Part shown: positions 1 to 6,058 of the stretch, piece after piece
Position numbering within the stretch: the stretch's first letter is position 1
Layout of the letters: each line of letters starts with the position of its first letter
Assembly (NCBI GenBank): GCA_959018215.1
Contig: CAUEKL010000104.1
Coordinates: forward strand, 1 to 7,537
Direction of reading: 5' to 3'
Source of the DNA: an uncultured Gemmiger sp.
Lineage (GTDB): Bacteria; Bacillota; Clostridia; Oscillospirales; Ruminococcaceae
Length of the DNA: 7,537 nt
Position numbers and translations under genes: made by a program
Notes under the pieces: generated by a model
What the model was told of the DNA's origin: nothing
The model's input: only the letters and a program-made list of their open reading frames with translations
The model's database searches: none

Positions 1-233
1 CTGCACACCGCCCCCTGCACCTGTGCCTGAAGGGCCTGGAGGAGGACGCCCTGTACAAGGTGGACGAGCTGCGGGTGTACGGCACCACCGAAACCCCCGA
101 GTCCGGGGACAACCCCGACAGCCAGGTGGGGGCGGTGTGCAGCGGCAGCATGCTCATGTATGCAGGGTACATCCTGCCCCACATGATCGGGGACGCCCCC
201 AGCCTGCAGCTGCACCTGACCCGCCTGCCCTGA
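1..233 (+). CDS. Alpha-galactosidase, GH36 family (3' end only)
   Basis: The open frame entering from the left edge (codons in phase with base 3, stop TGA at 231-233) gives the last 76 residues of a protein that starts outside the window. It reads AHRPLHLCLKGLEEDALY near its start and later GSMLMYAGYILPHM. This resembles the C-terminal beta-sandwich of GH36 alpha-galactosidases, which carries an 'L-x-GLDPDALY' strand, then a 'G--LM-AG' strand and a short tail ending in basic and leucine residues. Such enzymes remove terminal alpha-1,6-galactose from melibiose, raffinose and stachyose. The catalytic aspartates lie in the missing part, so activity cannot be judged here. The next gene, a fructokinase, starts 25 bases downstream on the same strand, which fits a raffinose/sucrose operon. 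The family call rests on a short C-terminal match plus context; another carbohydrate enzyme with a similar C-terminal domain is possible. Confidence 0.7.
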   Translation, partial: AHRPLHLCLKGLEEDALYKVDELRVYGTTETPESGDNPDSQVGAVCSGSMLMYAGYILPHMIGDAPSLQLHLTRLP

Positions 234-258
234 CGCCACAGAAAACGGAGGAATCAGT

Positions 259-1203
259 ATGGACATTGTGGCTATCGGAGAAGTGCTCATTGACCTGACC
301 CAGACCGGCGTGAACGAGGCCGGCATCCCCCGGTTTGCGGCAAATCCCGGGGGAGCTCCCGCCAACCTGGCGGTGGCCGCGGCCCGGCTGGGGGCTTCCA
401 CCGCCCTCATCAGCAAGGTGGGGCAGGACGCCTTCGGGCGGTATCTGCGCAGCGTGCTGGAGGAAAACGGGGTGGACGCCCGGGCCCTGGCCGTGGACGA
501 GGAACAGCACACCACCCTGGCGGTGGTGTCGGTGGACGAGAAGGGGGAACGGGATTTCACCTTCTACCGGGACCCGGGGGCGGACTCCATGCTGCTCAAG
601 GATGAGATCCCGCCGGAACTGCTGCGGGAAGCCCGCATCCTGCATTTCGGCAGCGTGAGCCTGACCCGGGAGCCCGCCCGCACCACCACCCTCTGCGCCG
701 CCGAGACCGCCCGTTCCCTGGGGGCCCTGGTGACCTACGACCCCAACTACCGGGCCAACCTGTGGCCGGATGAAGCCACCGCCGTGCGCCGGATGCGCAA
801 GCCTCTGGGCATGGTGGATATCCTGAAAATTTCCGACGAGGAACTGCCCCTGATGGCCGACACCGCCGACCTGGCATCCGGCACCGCCGCCCTGGCGGAC
901 CGGGGCATCCGGCTGGTGCTGGTGACCCTGGGCGCCGACGGGGTGTACTACTGCTTCGGGGAGATGACCGGCACGGTGCCGGGGGTGCCCTGCACGGTGG
1001 GAGACACCAACGGCGCGGGAGATACCTTCTTCGGGGCCTTTCTGGCCCGGCTGTGCCGCCGGGAAGGGGCGCTGGACGGCCTGACCCGCCCCGAGCTGGA
1101 GGAGATGCTGGCCTACGCCAACAAGGCGGCCTCCCTCACCACCAGCCGCCACGGGGCCATTCCCGCCATGCCCACCCTGGCCGAGATGAACGCCGCTGAA
1201 TAA
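259..1203 (+). CDS. Fructokinase (PfkB/ribokinase family)
   Basis: This 314-residue cytoplasmic sugar kinase probably converts fructose and ATP to fructose-6-phosphate. The start MDIVAIGEVLIDL is typical of bacterial PfkB fructokinases. The substrate-side glycine motif GGAPAN lies at residues 31-36. The second family signature DTNGAGDTF begins at residue 249: GAGD (252-255) forms the anion hole and D255 is the expected catalytic base. Length is normal for the family (about 300-330). The ATG at 259 is preceded by GGAGG at 247-251 with a 7-base spacer, so the start is well supported. It sits between an alpha-galactosidase end and an amylosucrase-like gene; both upstream steps of raffinose or sucrose use would end in free fructose, which favours fructose over other PfkB substrates. 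2-keto-3-deoxygluconate kinase or another sugar kinase is the main alternative and is less likely in this setting. Confidence 0.85.
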   Translation: MDIVAIGEVLIDLTQTGVNEAGIPRFAANPGGAPANLAVAAARLGASTALISKVGQDAFGRYLRSVLEENGVDARALAVDEEQHTTLAVVSVDEKGERDFTFYRDPGADSMLLKDEIPPELLREARILHFGSVSLTREPARTTTLCAAETARSLGALVTYDPNYRANLWPDEATAVRRMRKPLGMVDILKISDEELPLMADTADLASGTAALADRGIRLVLVTLGADGVYYCFGEMTGTVPGVPCTVGDTNGAGDTFFGAFLARLCRREGALDGLTRPELEEMLAYANKAASLTTSRHGAIPAMPTLAEMNAAE

Positions 1204-1220
1204 AAGGAGCTGTTTTTGCA

Positions 1221-3083
1221 ATGGCAACCAAGGAGACCCTTTTCCGCCGCCGGGACACCGGGGTGTTCGACGCCCGCATGGCCCGCTGCCATGACGAGCT
1301 GGAATGGCTGTTCATGGAGCTGTACGATGACCGGGACGCCCTGAACACCCTGGAGCTGGCCATGGCCGAAGCCTGGGCCGCCCGCAGCCCCGAACTGAAA
1401 AAGCTGGACGCCGCCCGGGAGGCGGACCCGGGCTGGTATCGCCGGGGGAACATGTTCGGCATGACCATGTACACCGACCTGTTTGCCGGGGACCTGAAAA
1501 AGCTGGCCCGCAAGCTGCCCTATCTGAAGGAGCAGAAGCTGACCTACCTGCACCTGATGCCCCTTTTGAAAATGCCCCATCCCCACAACGACGGGGGCTA
1601 TGCGGTGGAGGACTTCAACCAGGTGGACCCCGCCCTGGGCACCAACGCCGACCTGGCCGCTTTGACCAAGAAGCTGCGGGGGGCAGGCATCAGCCTGTGC
1701 CTGGACTTTGTGATGAACCACACCGCCTCCAGCCACGAATGGGCCCGCCGAGCCAAGGCCGGAGACCCCTATTACCAGAACTTCTACCACTGTTTTGACG
1801 ACCGCACCATCCCCGACCAGTACGAGTGGACGGTGCCCCAGGTGTTCCCCAACACCGCTCCGGGCAACTTTACCTGGTGCGAGGAGATGCACAAGTGGGT
1901 GCTGACCACCTTCCACCCCTACCAGTGGGACCTGAACTACCGCAACCCCGCCGTGCTGGTGGAGATGACCCGCAGCATGCTGAACCTGGCCAACCTGGGC
2001 GTGGAGGTGCTGCGCATCGACGCAGTGCCCTACATCTGGAAGCAGCTGGGCACCAACTGCCGCAACCTGCCCCAGGTGCACACCATTGTGCGGATCATCC
2101 GCATGGTGCTGGAGACCGTCTGCCCCGCCGTCATCCTGAAAGGGGAGGTGGTCATGGCTCCCAACGAGCTGGCCGCCTACTTCGGCACCCCGGACAAGCC
2201 GGAATGTCACATGCTGTACAGCGTGTCCACCATGGTCAACCTGTGGAGCGCCCTGGCCTCCCGGGATGTGCGGCTGCTGAAATCCCAGCTGGACGCCCTG
2301 AACGCCCTGGGCCCCCAGTGCTGGTTCGTGAACTACCTGCGCTGCCACGACGACATCGGCTGGGGCCTGGACGAGAACACCGAGCGGTACCTGGGCATCG
2401 ACCCCCAGCTGCACAAGGAGTTCCTCTACCACTTCTATGAGGGCCGGTTTGAGGGCAGCTGGGCCAAGGGCGAGGTGTACAACTACGACCCCGCCACCCG
2501 GGACGCCCGCAGCTGCGGCACCACCGCCAGCCTGTGCGGGGTGGAGCAGGCCCTGGAACAGGGCAGCGAAGCCGCCCTGCAGACCGCCCTGCGCCGGGAC
2601 CTGCTGATGCACGGGGCCATGGCCTTCTTCAAGGGATTTCCCATGCTGAACAGCGGGGACGAGATCGGCCAGCTCAACGGCTGGGGCTACAAGAACGACC
2701 CCGACCTGGCGGAGGACAGCCGCAACCTGCACCGCACCAGATTCAACTGGGACAACGCCGCCAAGCGCAGCCAGCCGGGCACCCTGCAGAACGAGCTGTG
2801 GCAGGGGCTGGAGGCGCTGCGGGAACTGCGCAGCGACCCCTGTTTCGGCCCGGATGCCTGGTTCACCACCTGGGACACCCACAACAACGGGGTGCTGGGC
2901 CTTGTGCGCCGGCTGGATTCCGGCCGCACCCTGGCGGGGGTGTTCAACTTTACCGCCGAGCCCCAGCACCTGTGGCTGGACGCCCTGGACGGCAGCTGGC
3001 GGGACCGGCGCACCGGCGCTGCCGCCGATGTGCGGGACCTGTGGCTGCAGCCCTACGAGATGCGGGTGCTGGTGAACGAGTAA
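1221..3083 (+). CDS. Amylosucrase-like sucrose glucosyltransferase (GH13_4)
   Basis: This 620-residue protein aligns along its length, as I recall that sequence, with Neisseria polysaccharea amylosucrase (NpAS, 636 residues). NpAS splits sucrose, releases fructose and adds glucose to an alpha-1,4-glucan. Donor-site residues are all present: D124 and R501 (the pocket-bottom salt bridge, NpAS D144/R509), H167, F231, nucleophile D267 in LRIDAV, acid/base E309 in LKGEVV, and H376-D377 in CHDDIGW. D267 and E309 are 42 residues apart, as in NpAS. There is no signal peptide, so it should act in the cytoplasm. AAGGAG at 1204-1209 overlaps the previous stop codon and precedes the ATG by 11 bases, indicating an operon with the kinase. 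Several acceptor-site residues differ from NpAS, so the product could be glucan, short oligosaccharides or mainly glucose by hydrolysis (sucrose hydrolases belong to the same subfamily). Confidence 0.88.
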   Translation: MATKETLFRRRDTGVFDARMARCHDELEWLFMELYDDRDALNTLELAMAEAWAARSPELKKLDAAREADPGWYRRGNMFGMTMYTDLFAGDLKKLARKLPYLKEQKLTYLHLMPLLKMPHPHNDGGYAVEDFNQVDPALGTNADLAALTKKLRGAGISLCLDFVMNHTASSHEWARRAKAGDPYYQNFYHCFDDRTIPDQYEWTVPQVFPNTAPGNFTWCEEMHKWVLTTFHPYQWDLNYRNPAVLVEMTRSMLNLANLGVEVLRIDAVPYIWKQLGTNCRNLPQVHTIVRIIRMVLETVCPAVILKGEVVMAPNELAAYFGTPDKPECHMLYSVSTMVNLWSALASRDVRLLKSQLDALNALGPQCWFVNYLRCHDDIGWGLDENTERYLGIDPQLHKEFLYHFYEGRFEGSWAKGEVYNYDPATRDARSCGTTASLCGVEQALEQGSEAALQTALRRDLLMHGAMAFFKGFPMLNSGDEIGQLNGWGYKNDPDLAEDSRNLHRTRFNWDNAAKRSQPGTLQNELWQGLEALRELRSDPCFGPDAWFTTWDTHNNGVLGLVRRLDSGRTLAGVFNFTAEPQHLWLDALDGSWRDRRTGAAADVRDLWLQPYEMRVLVNE

Positions 3084-3104
3084 GTTTCCTTCTGTCTGCC
3101 CCGC

Positions 3105-3124
3105 CCCCGGCCTTCGGGCCGGGG
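3105..3124 (+). terminator. GC-rich hairpin with TTCG tetraloop after the sugar operon
   Basis: A perfect 8-bp stem, CCCCGGCC (3105-3112) with GGCCGGGG (3117-3124), is closed by the TTCG tetraloop, an unusually stable loop in RNA. It starts 22 bases after the amylosucrase stop codon. No T-run follows it directly, so alone it may serve as a 3'-end stabiliser or pause site rather than a full terminator; the stronger hairpin at 3160-3197 probably completes termination. Confidence 0.55.
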
Positions 3125-3128
3125 TGCC

Positions 3129-3146
3129 GGGGAAGATTGTTTCCCC
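3129..3146. other. Small hairpin between the two stronger ones
   Basis: GGGGAA (3129-3134) can pair with TTCCCC (3141-3146) around a 6-base loop. It lies between the TTCG hairpin and the large terminator, so the sugar operon transcript would end in three hairpins in a row. The stem is short and could be chance in GC-rich DNA. Confidence 0.35.
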
Positions 3147-3159
3147 CCTATCTGCCAAA

Positions 3160-3197
3160 GCAAAAGGACAGCCCCTTGCGGGGGGCTGTCCTTTTGC
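3160..3197. terminator. Bidirectional rho-independent terminator
   Basis: A perfect 16-bp inverted repeat, GCAAAAGGACAGCCCC (3160-3175) and its complement (3182-3197), encloses a 6-base loop. The stem begins with an A-run and ends with a T-run, so on either strand a GC-rich hairpin core is followed by CTTTTGC; on the minus strand the next bases are again T-rich. It lies between two converging operons: the plus-strand sugar genes end at 3083 and the minus-strand GDP-fucose genes end at 3272. One site can therefore stop transcription from both sides and limit antisense read-through. Confidence 0.9.
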
Positions 3198-3271
3198 GTT
3201 CTCGGAGCGTCGCCATGACCGGCGCGTGTCCGCCGACGGCGATTTTTTATTTTGTATTATTTTCAGTTTCT

Positions 3272-4591
3272 TTACAGTTCGTATTTCTGCTTGTCCGCCA
3301 CGTCGATCTCGGCGCCGATCTGCACCTCGATGGCTTCCAGGCGGGTATCGGCGATGAGGGTGTGGCGCACACCGGCGGGCATGGTCACCACGTCCCCGGG
3401 GCGCACCGGGCGCTCGTCCCCGTCGATGACGGTGCGGCCCATGCCGTCCACAATGGTCCAGACCTCGTCCCGGTGTTCATGGCTGTGGTAGGTCAGCCGG
3501 TGCCCGGCGTTGAGGACGATGCGCACCGTGGTGGCCTGGGGCTGCACGTCCAGCACGGTGAAGGAGCCCCAGCTCTTTTCCGCAAAGCGGGCCTCCCCTT
3601 CCACCTGTTCCACAAAGGGCTTGATAAAGCTGGAGCGGTGCTTGTCGCTGACCAGGATGCCGTCGCTGGACGCCGCCACCACCATGTCCTTGCAGCCCAT
3701 GCAGATGATGGGGATGTTCAGCTGGTTGATGACGTTGAGGTTTTCGCAGGCTTCGTCCATCTGCACCTTGCCGATGGCCGGGTCGGCCATGACCTCGCAG
3801 AAGGTGTTCCAGGTACCCACGTCCTTCCACTGCCCGGCGTAGCGCATGACCGCGATGTCCGGCTCGTTTTCGGCCACGGCGTAGTCGAAGCTGATGCGCT
3901 TCTGCAGGGCGTAGTTGGCCTGCAGGTCTGCAAAGCCCCGGAAGTCCAGCTGTTTGTGGGCGATGCCCAAAAGATACCGCAGCTTGAAGGCAAAGACCCC
4001 GCCGTTCCACAGGGCCCCTTTTGCGATGTAGGCGGCAGCGGTGGCTTCGTCCGGCTTTTCCTTGAAGCAGGACACCCGGCTCACCGGGTCGGTGCTTTTG
4101 GGGATGATGTAGCCGAACTTGGCGCTGGGATAGGTGGGCTCGATGCCCATGAGGGTCAGGTTGGCGGCGTGGGGATTTTCCGGCCCGGCCAGGCGGGCCA
4201 TCTGCTTCACCGCCGCAAAGTAGGTATCATCCACATAGGGGTCCACGGGGCAGACCACCACCGGCTCGTCGGGGCGCACCCCCATGACATCGGTGAGGTA
4301 GGTGCAGGCCAGCACGATGGCCGGGAAGGTATCCCGCCGGCAGGGCTCCACGCAGACGCTGACCTTGCCGCCCAGCTGGTTCTTGATGGTGCTGACCTGG
4401 CGTTTGCCGGTGGCCACCACGATGTTGGCCCGGGGGTCGGCCTTTTTGATCTGGCGGTAGACCCGCTGGACCATGCTCTCGTACTCGCCCTTGTCATTGC
4501 GGAGCAGGGGCACAAACTGCTTGGAGCGGATGTTGTTGGACAGGGGCCAGAGCCGCTGGCCGCTGCCGCCGGAAAGCAAAATCAGATTCAT
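3272..4591 (-). CDS. manC: Mannose-1-phosphate guanylyltransferase with C-terminal cupin (ManC-like)
   Basis: This 439-residue cytoplasmic enzyme is predicted to make GDP-mannose from mannose-1-phosphate and GTP, the precursor for the two upstream genes' products. The nucleotidyltransferase domain opens with the nucleotide-binding loop LLSGGSGQRLWPLS (residues 5-18) followed by SKQF (23-26), and carries the sugar-binding FKEKP (176-180), WNGGVF (195-200) and WKDVGTW (255-261). A cupin domain of the type II mannose-6-phosphate isomerase kind fills about residues 340-430, with likely metal ligands H371, H373, E376 and H410. It lacks the usual EHW and GEDDI-type motifs, so isomerase activity is doubtful. 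I recall gut Firmicute homologues of about 440 residues with a KQKYEL-like end, so it looks complete. A longer frame starts at 4666 but overlaps fcl; the ATG at 4591 begins the conserved domain. AAGGCGG (4600-4606) and AAGGAG (4608-4613) precede it. Confidence 0.85.
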   Translation of the reverse strand: MNLILLSGGSGQRLWPLSNNIRSKQFVPLLRNDKGEYESMVQRVYRQIKKADPRANIVVATGKRQVSTIKNQLGGKVSVCVEPCRRDTFPAIVLACTYLTDVMGVRPDEPVVVCPVDPYVDDTYFAAVKQMARLAGPENPHAANLTLMGIEPTYPSAKFGYIIPKSTDPVSRVSCFKEKPDEATAAAYIAKGALWNGGVFAFKLRYLLGIAHKQLDFRGFADLQANYALQKRISFDYAVAENEPDIAVMRYAGQWKDVGTWNTFCEVMADPAIGKVQMDEACENLNVINQLNIPIICMGCKDMVVAASSDGILVSDKHRSSFIKPFVEQVEGEARFAEKSWGSFTVLDVQPQATTVRIVLNAGHRLTYHSHEHRDEVWTIVDGMGRTVIDGDERPVRPGDVVTMPAGVRHTLIADTRLEAIEVQIGAEIDVADKQKYEL

Positions 4592-4625
4592 AGGGGTGTC
4601 CGCCTTTCTCCTTCGTGGGGGCTTT

Positions 4626-5570
4626 TCAGCGCTCGGCGCGCATGGGGTTGTGGAGGAAGTCCTCATAGGCCAGGCGCAGGCCGTCTTCCAGCTCGGTCTT
4701 GTAGGTCCAGCCCAACTTGGTGGCCTTGCTCACGTCCAGCAGCTTGCGGGGGGTGCCGTTGGGCTTGCTGGGGTCCCAGCGGATCTCGCCGGTGTAGCCC
4801 ACCACCTTGGCCACCAGCTCGGTGAGCTCCTTGATGGTCAGTTCCTTGCCGGTACCGGCGTTCACCGTCTCATTGCCGGAGTAGTTGTTCATCAAAAACA
4901 CGCAGAGGTTGGCCAGGTCGTCCACATACAAAAACTCCCGCAGGGGGCTGCCGTCGCCCCAGCAGGTGACAGTGGGCAGATTCTGCTCCTTGGCTTCGTG
5001 GAAGCGGCGGATGAGGGCGGGCACCACATGGCTGTGGGTGGGATGGTAGTTGTCGTTGGGGCCGTACAGGTTGGTGGGCATGACGCTGATGTAGTCGGTG
5101 CCGTACTGACGGTTGAGGTACTCACAGTATTTCAGGCCCGAAATCTTGGCCAGGGCGTAGGCTTCGTTGGTCTTTTCCAGGGCGGAGGTGAGCAGGCAGT
5201 CCTCCTTCATGGGCTGGGGGGCCATGCGGGGATAGATGCAGCTGGAGCCCAGGAATTCCAGCTTCTTGCAGCCGTTCTTCCAGGCGGAGTGGATGACGTT
5301 CATCTCGAGGGTCATGTTGTCGTACATGAAATCGGCCAGGGCTTCCTCGTTGGCCACGATGCCGCCGACTTTTGCCGCCGCCAGAAAGACGTATTCCGGC
5401 TTTTCTTCCGCGAAGAAGGCTTCCACGGCGTTCTGCCGGGTCAGGTCCAGTTCCTTGTGGGTGCGGGTGATGATGTTGGTGTAGCCCTGACGCTGCAGTT
5501 CACGGAGGATGGCGCTGCCCACCATGCCGCGGTGGCCCGCCACATAAATCTTGGCATTTTTGTCCATCAT
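4626..5570 (-). CDS. fcl: GDP-L-fucose synthase
   Basis: This 314-residue enzyme epimerises and reduces GDP-4-keto-6-deoxy-D-mannose to GDP-L-fucose with NADPH. It is a short-chain dehydrogenase/reductase with the cofactor motif GHRGMVG (residues 12-18). It matches E. coli Fcl (as I recall it) closely, with all catalytic residues shifted by +2: S109 and C111 in LGSSCIYP, Y138 and K142 in YALAK, and H181 in SHVVPAL. Other shared segments are AAAKVGGIVAN, MPTNLYGP and DGTPRKLLDV-like NGTPRKLLDV. The frame extends to an ATG at 5603, but AAAGGAA (5581-5587) lies 10 bases before the ATG at 5570, which also gives the family's normal length; an ATG at 5567 is a near alternative. manC follows 34 bases downstream, surely on the same transcript. 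Upstream lie 488 bases of palindromic DNA before gmd. Confidence 0.95.
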   Translation of the reverse strand: MMDKNAKIYVAGHRGMVGSAILRELQRQGYTNIITRTHKELDLTRQNAVEAFFAEEKPEYVFLAAAKVGGIVANEEALADFMYDNMTLEMNVIHSAWKNGCKKLEFLGSSCIYPRMAPQPMKEDCLLTSALEKTNEAYALAKISGLKYCEYLNRQYGTDYISVMPTNLYGPNDNYHPTHSHVVPALIRRFHEAKEQNLPTVTCWGDGSPLREFLYVDDLANLCVFLMNNYSGNETVNAGTGKELTIKELTELVAKVVGYTGEIRWDPSKPNGTPRKLLDVSKATKLGWTYKTELEDGLRLAYEDFLHNPMRAER

Positions 5571-5580
5571 GAGGTAAGAC

Positions 5581-5587
5581 TTCCTTT
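5581..5587 (-). promoter_or_regulatory. Ribosome binding site that fixes the fcl start
   Basis: On the minus strand this reads AAAGGAA, 10 bases before the ATG at 5570 and 13 before the ATG at 5567. It lies inside the possible longer frame starting at 5603, which argues against that longer start. No convincing promoter is seen directly upstream; a TATTATG-like stretch near 5602-5609 has no well-spaced -35 box. Confidence 0.6.
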
Positions 5588-5631
5588 CTGGGTATTTCTG
5601 CATATTATGAGAAAAAGTTGCTGGTTCTTGG

Positions 5632-5647
5632 GCAAGCGGCTGCTTGC
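5632..5647. other. Short hairpin between fcl and the repeat element
   Basis: GCAAGC (5632-5637) pairs with GCTTGC (5642-5647) around a 4-base loop, a perfect 6-bp stem. On the mRNA (minus) strand it lies about 60 bases before the fcl start and is followed 15 bases later by CTTTTTC. The T-run is too far for a standard terminator; it may simply be part of the palindromic landscape here. Confidence 0.4.
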
Positions 5648-5661
5648 GGGAGTAGAGATTG

Positions 5662-5799
5662 GCTCCCCTGTGTAAGGGGAGCTGTCAGCGAAGCTGACTG
5701 AGGGGTTGTAAACCCGCGGTTATAATCCGTAAACGGGCAATCACGCCAACTTACCAACCCCTCCGCCGCTGCGCGGCACCTCCCCTTACACAGGGGAGG
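5662..5799. repeat. MITE/REP-like element: two inverted halves, each with two hairpins
   Basis: A 138-bp non-coding element is bounded by the exact 19-base inverted repeat CTCCCCTGTGTAAGGGGAG (5663-5681, complement at 5780-5798). Each half, read inward, contains hairpin A (7-bp stem, loop TGTGTAA), then hairpin B with a 3-base loop, then GAGGGGTTG and TAA. Left hairpin B is GTCAGC-GAA-GCTGAC (5684-5698); right hairpin B, on the minus strand, is GCCGC-GCA-GCGGC (5765-5777). The stems differ but still pair, and the outer pair of hairpin A is swapped (G-C left, C-G right). Such compensating change suggests selection on structure. No transposase is encoded, so any movement would need help from elsewhere. 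I recall very similar sequences scattered through Faecalibacterium-like genomes. A clear target-site duplication is not visible. A TATAAT at 5721 in its centre has no -35 partner. Confidence 0.75.
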
Positions 5800-5835
5800 C
5801 TTTCCGGGAGCGTCATTTAAAAAATTTTCCTTGCC

Positions 5836-6000
5836 CAGGCCCCCAGGGCCTGAGGAGGCCGTCGTCAGGTGGCCGCATCTCAGTGGAGCAAGGTCCATCA
5901 CCCCAACCATTGGCCGCTTTTCGCGGCCGGGTGATAGAGGAACCAACGCTGCGCGTTGTTTTTTGCATCGTGCTGCGCACGATTTCGCAGCATAGCTGCT
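5836..6000. repeat. Cluster of short palindromes in the gmd-fcl gap
   Basis: Six palindromes follow one another. CAGGCCC-CCA-GGGCCTG spans 5836-5852. A looser stem pairs CTGAG (5850-5854) with CTCAG (5879-5883), with GGCC/GGCC inside. A two-step hairpin at 5897-5935 has outer ATCACCC/GGGTGAT and inner GGCCGC/GCGGCC. Then come CAACGC-TGC-GCGTTG (5944-5958), ATCGTGC-TGC-GCACGAT (5967-5983) and GCAGC-ATA-GCTGC (5987-5999). Two of the triloops read GCA on the minus strand, like hairpin B of the neighbouring element. After 5958 comes TTTTTT (5959-5964), which would resemble a plus-strand terminator, although no plus-strand gene lies upstream. No coding frame with a ribosome binding site is seen. 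It may be a second repeat family or an old, degenerate element. Confidence 0.6.
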
Positions 6001-6058
6001 CAGGCAAAAAGCCGCAGCCCCAGCCGTTCCCCCGGCAGCCGCACAGCCAAATCGAAAA

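Noticed and set aside
1113..3158. 681-codon open frame on the minus strand
   Set aside because: It is the antisense shadow of the amylosucrase gene, caused by strong G/C third-position bias. Its translation is low-complexity (rich in V, Q, G, H) and matches no family I know, and it lacks a ribosome binding site.
4592..4666. Upstream start for manC at 4666
   Set aside because: The extra 25 residues overlap the fcl 3' end, are Pro/Arg/Ser-rich and precede the conserved start MNLILLSGGSG at 4591.
2534..4825. 763-codon open frame on the plus strand
   Set aside because: It crosses the end of amylosucrase, the terminator and all of manC in wrong frames. The translation is Ala/Gly/Pro/His-rich and not protein-like.
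4473..5675. 400-codon plus-strand frame opposite fcl
   Set aside because: It is antisense to a clearly conserved fcl gene with all catalytic residues present; no ribosome binding site or recognisable domain is seen.
5721..5726. TATAAT inside the repeat element as a promoter
   Set aside because: No -35-like hexamer lies 15-19 bases upstream on the plus strand, and no plus-strand gene follows it. AT-rich centres are normal in such elements.
5815..5852. Hairpin at 5836-5852 with nearby TTTTTT as a gmd terminator
   Set aside because: On the minus strand the T-run begins about 11 bases after the stem, too far for an intrinsic terminator, and it lies more than 200 bases after the gmd stop codon.
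5605..5946. 113-codon minus-strand frame through the palindromes
   Set aside because: It runs through inverted repeats on both halves of the element, so its sequence is dictated by the repeat. No ribosome binding site or protein-like pattern is present.
5662..6000. CRISPR array or integron attachment site
   Set aside because: The repeats are inverted and differ from each other, with no regular direct repeats and spacers, and no cas or integrase gene is present.
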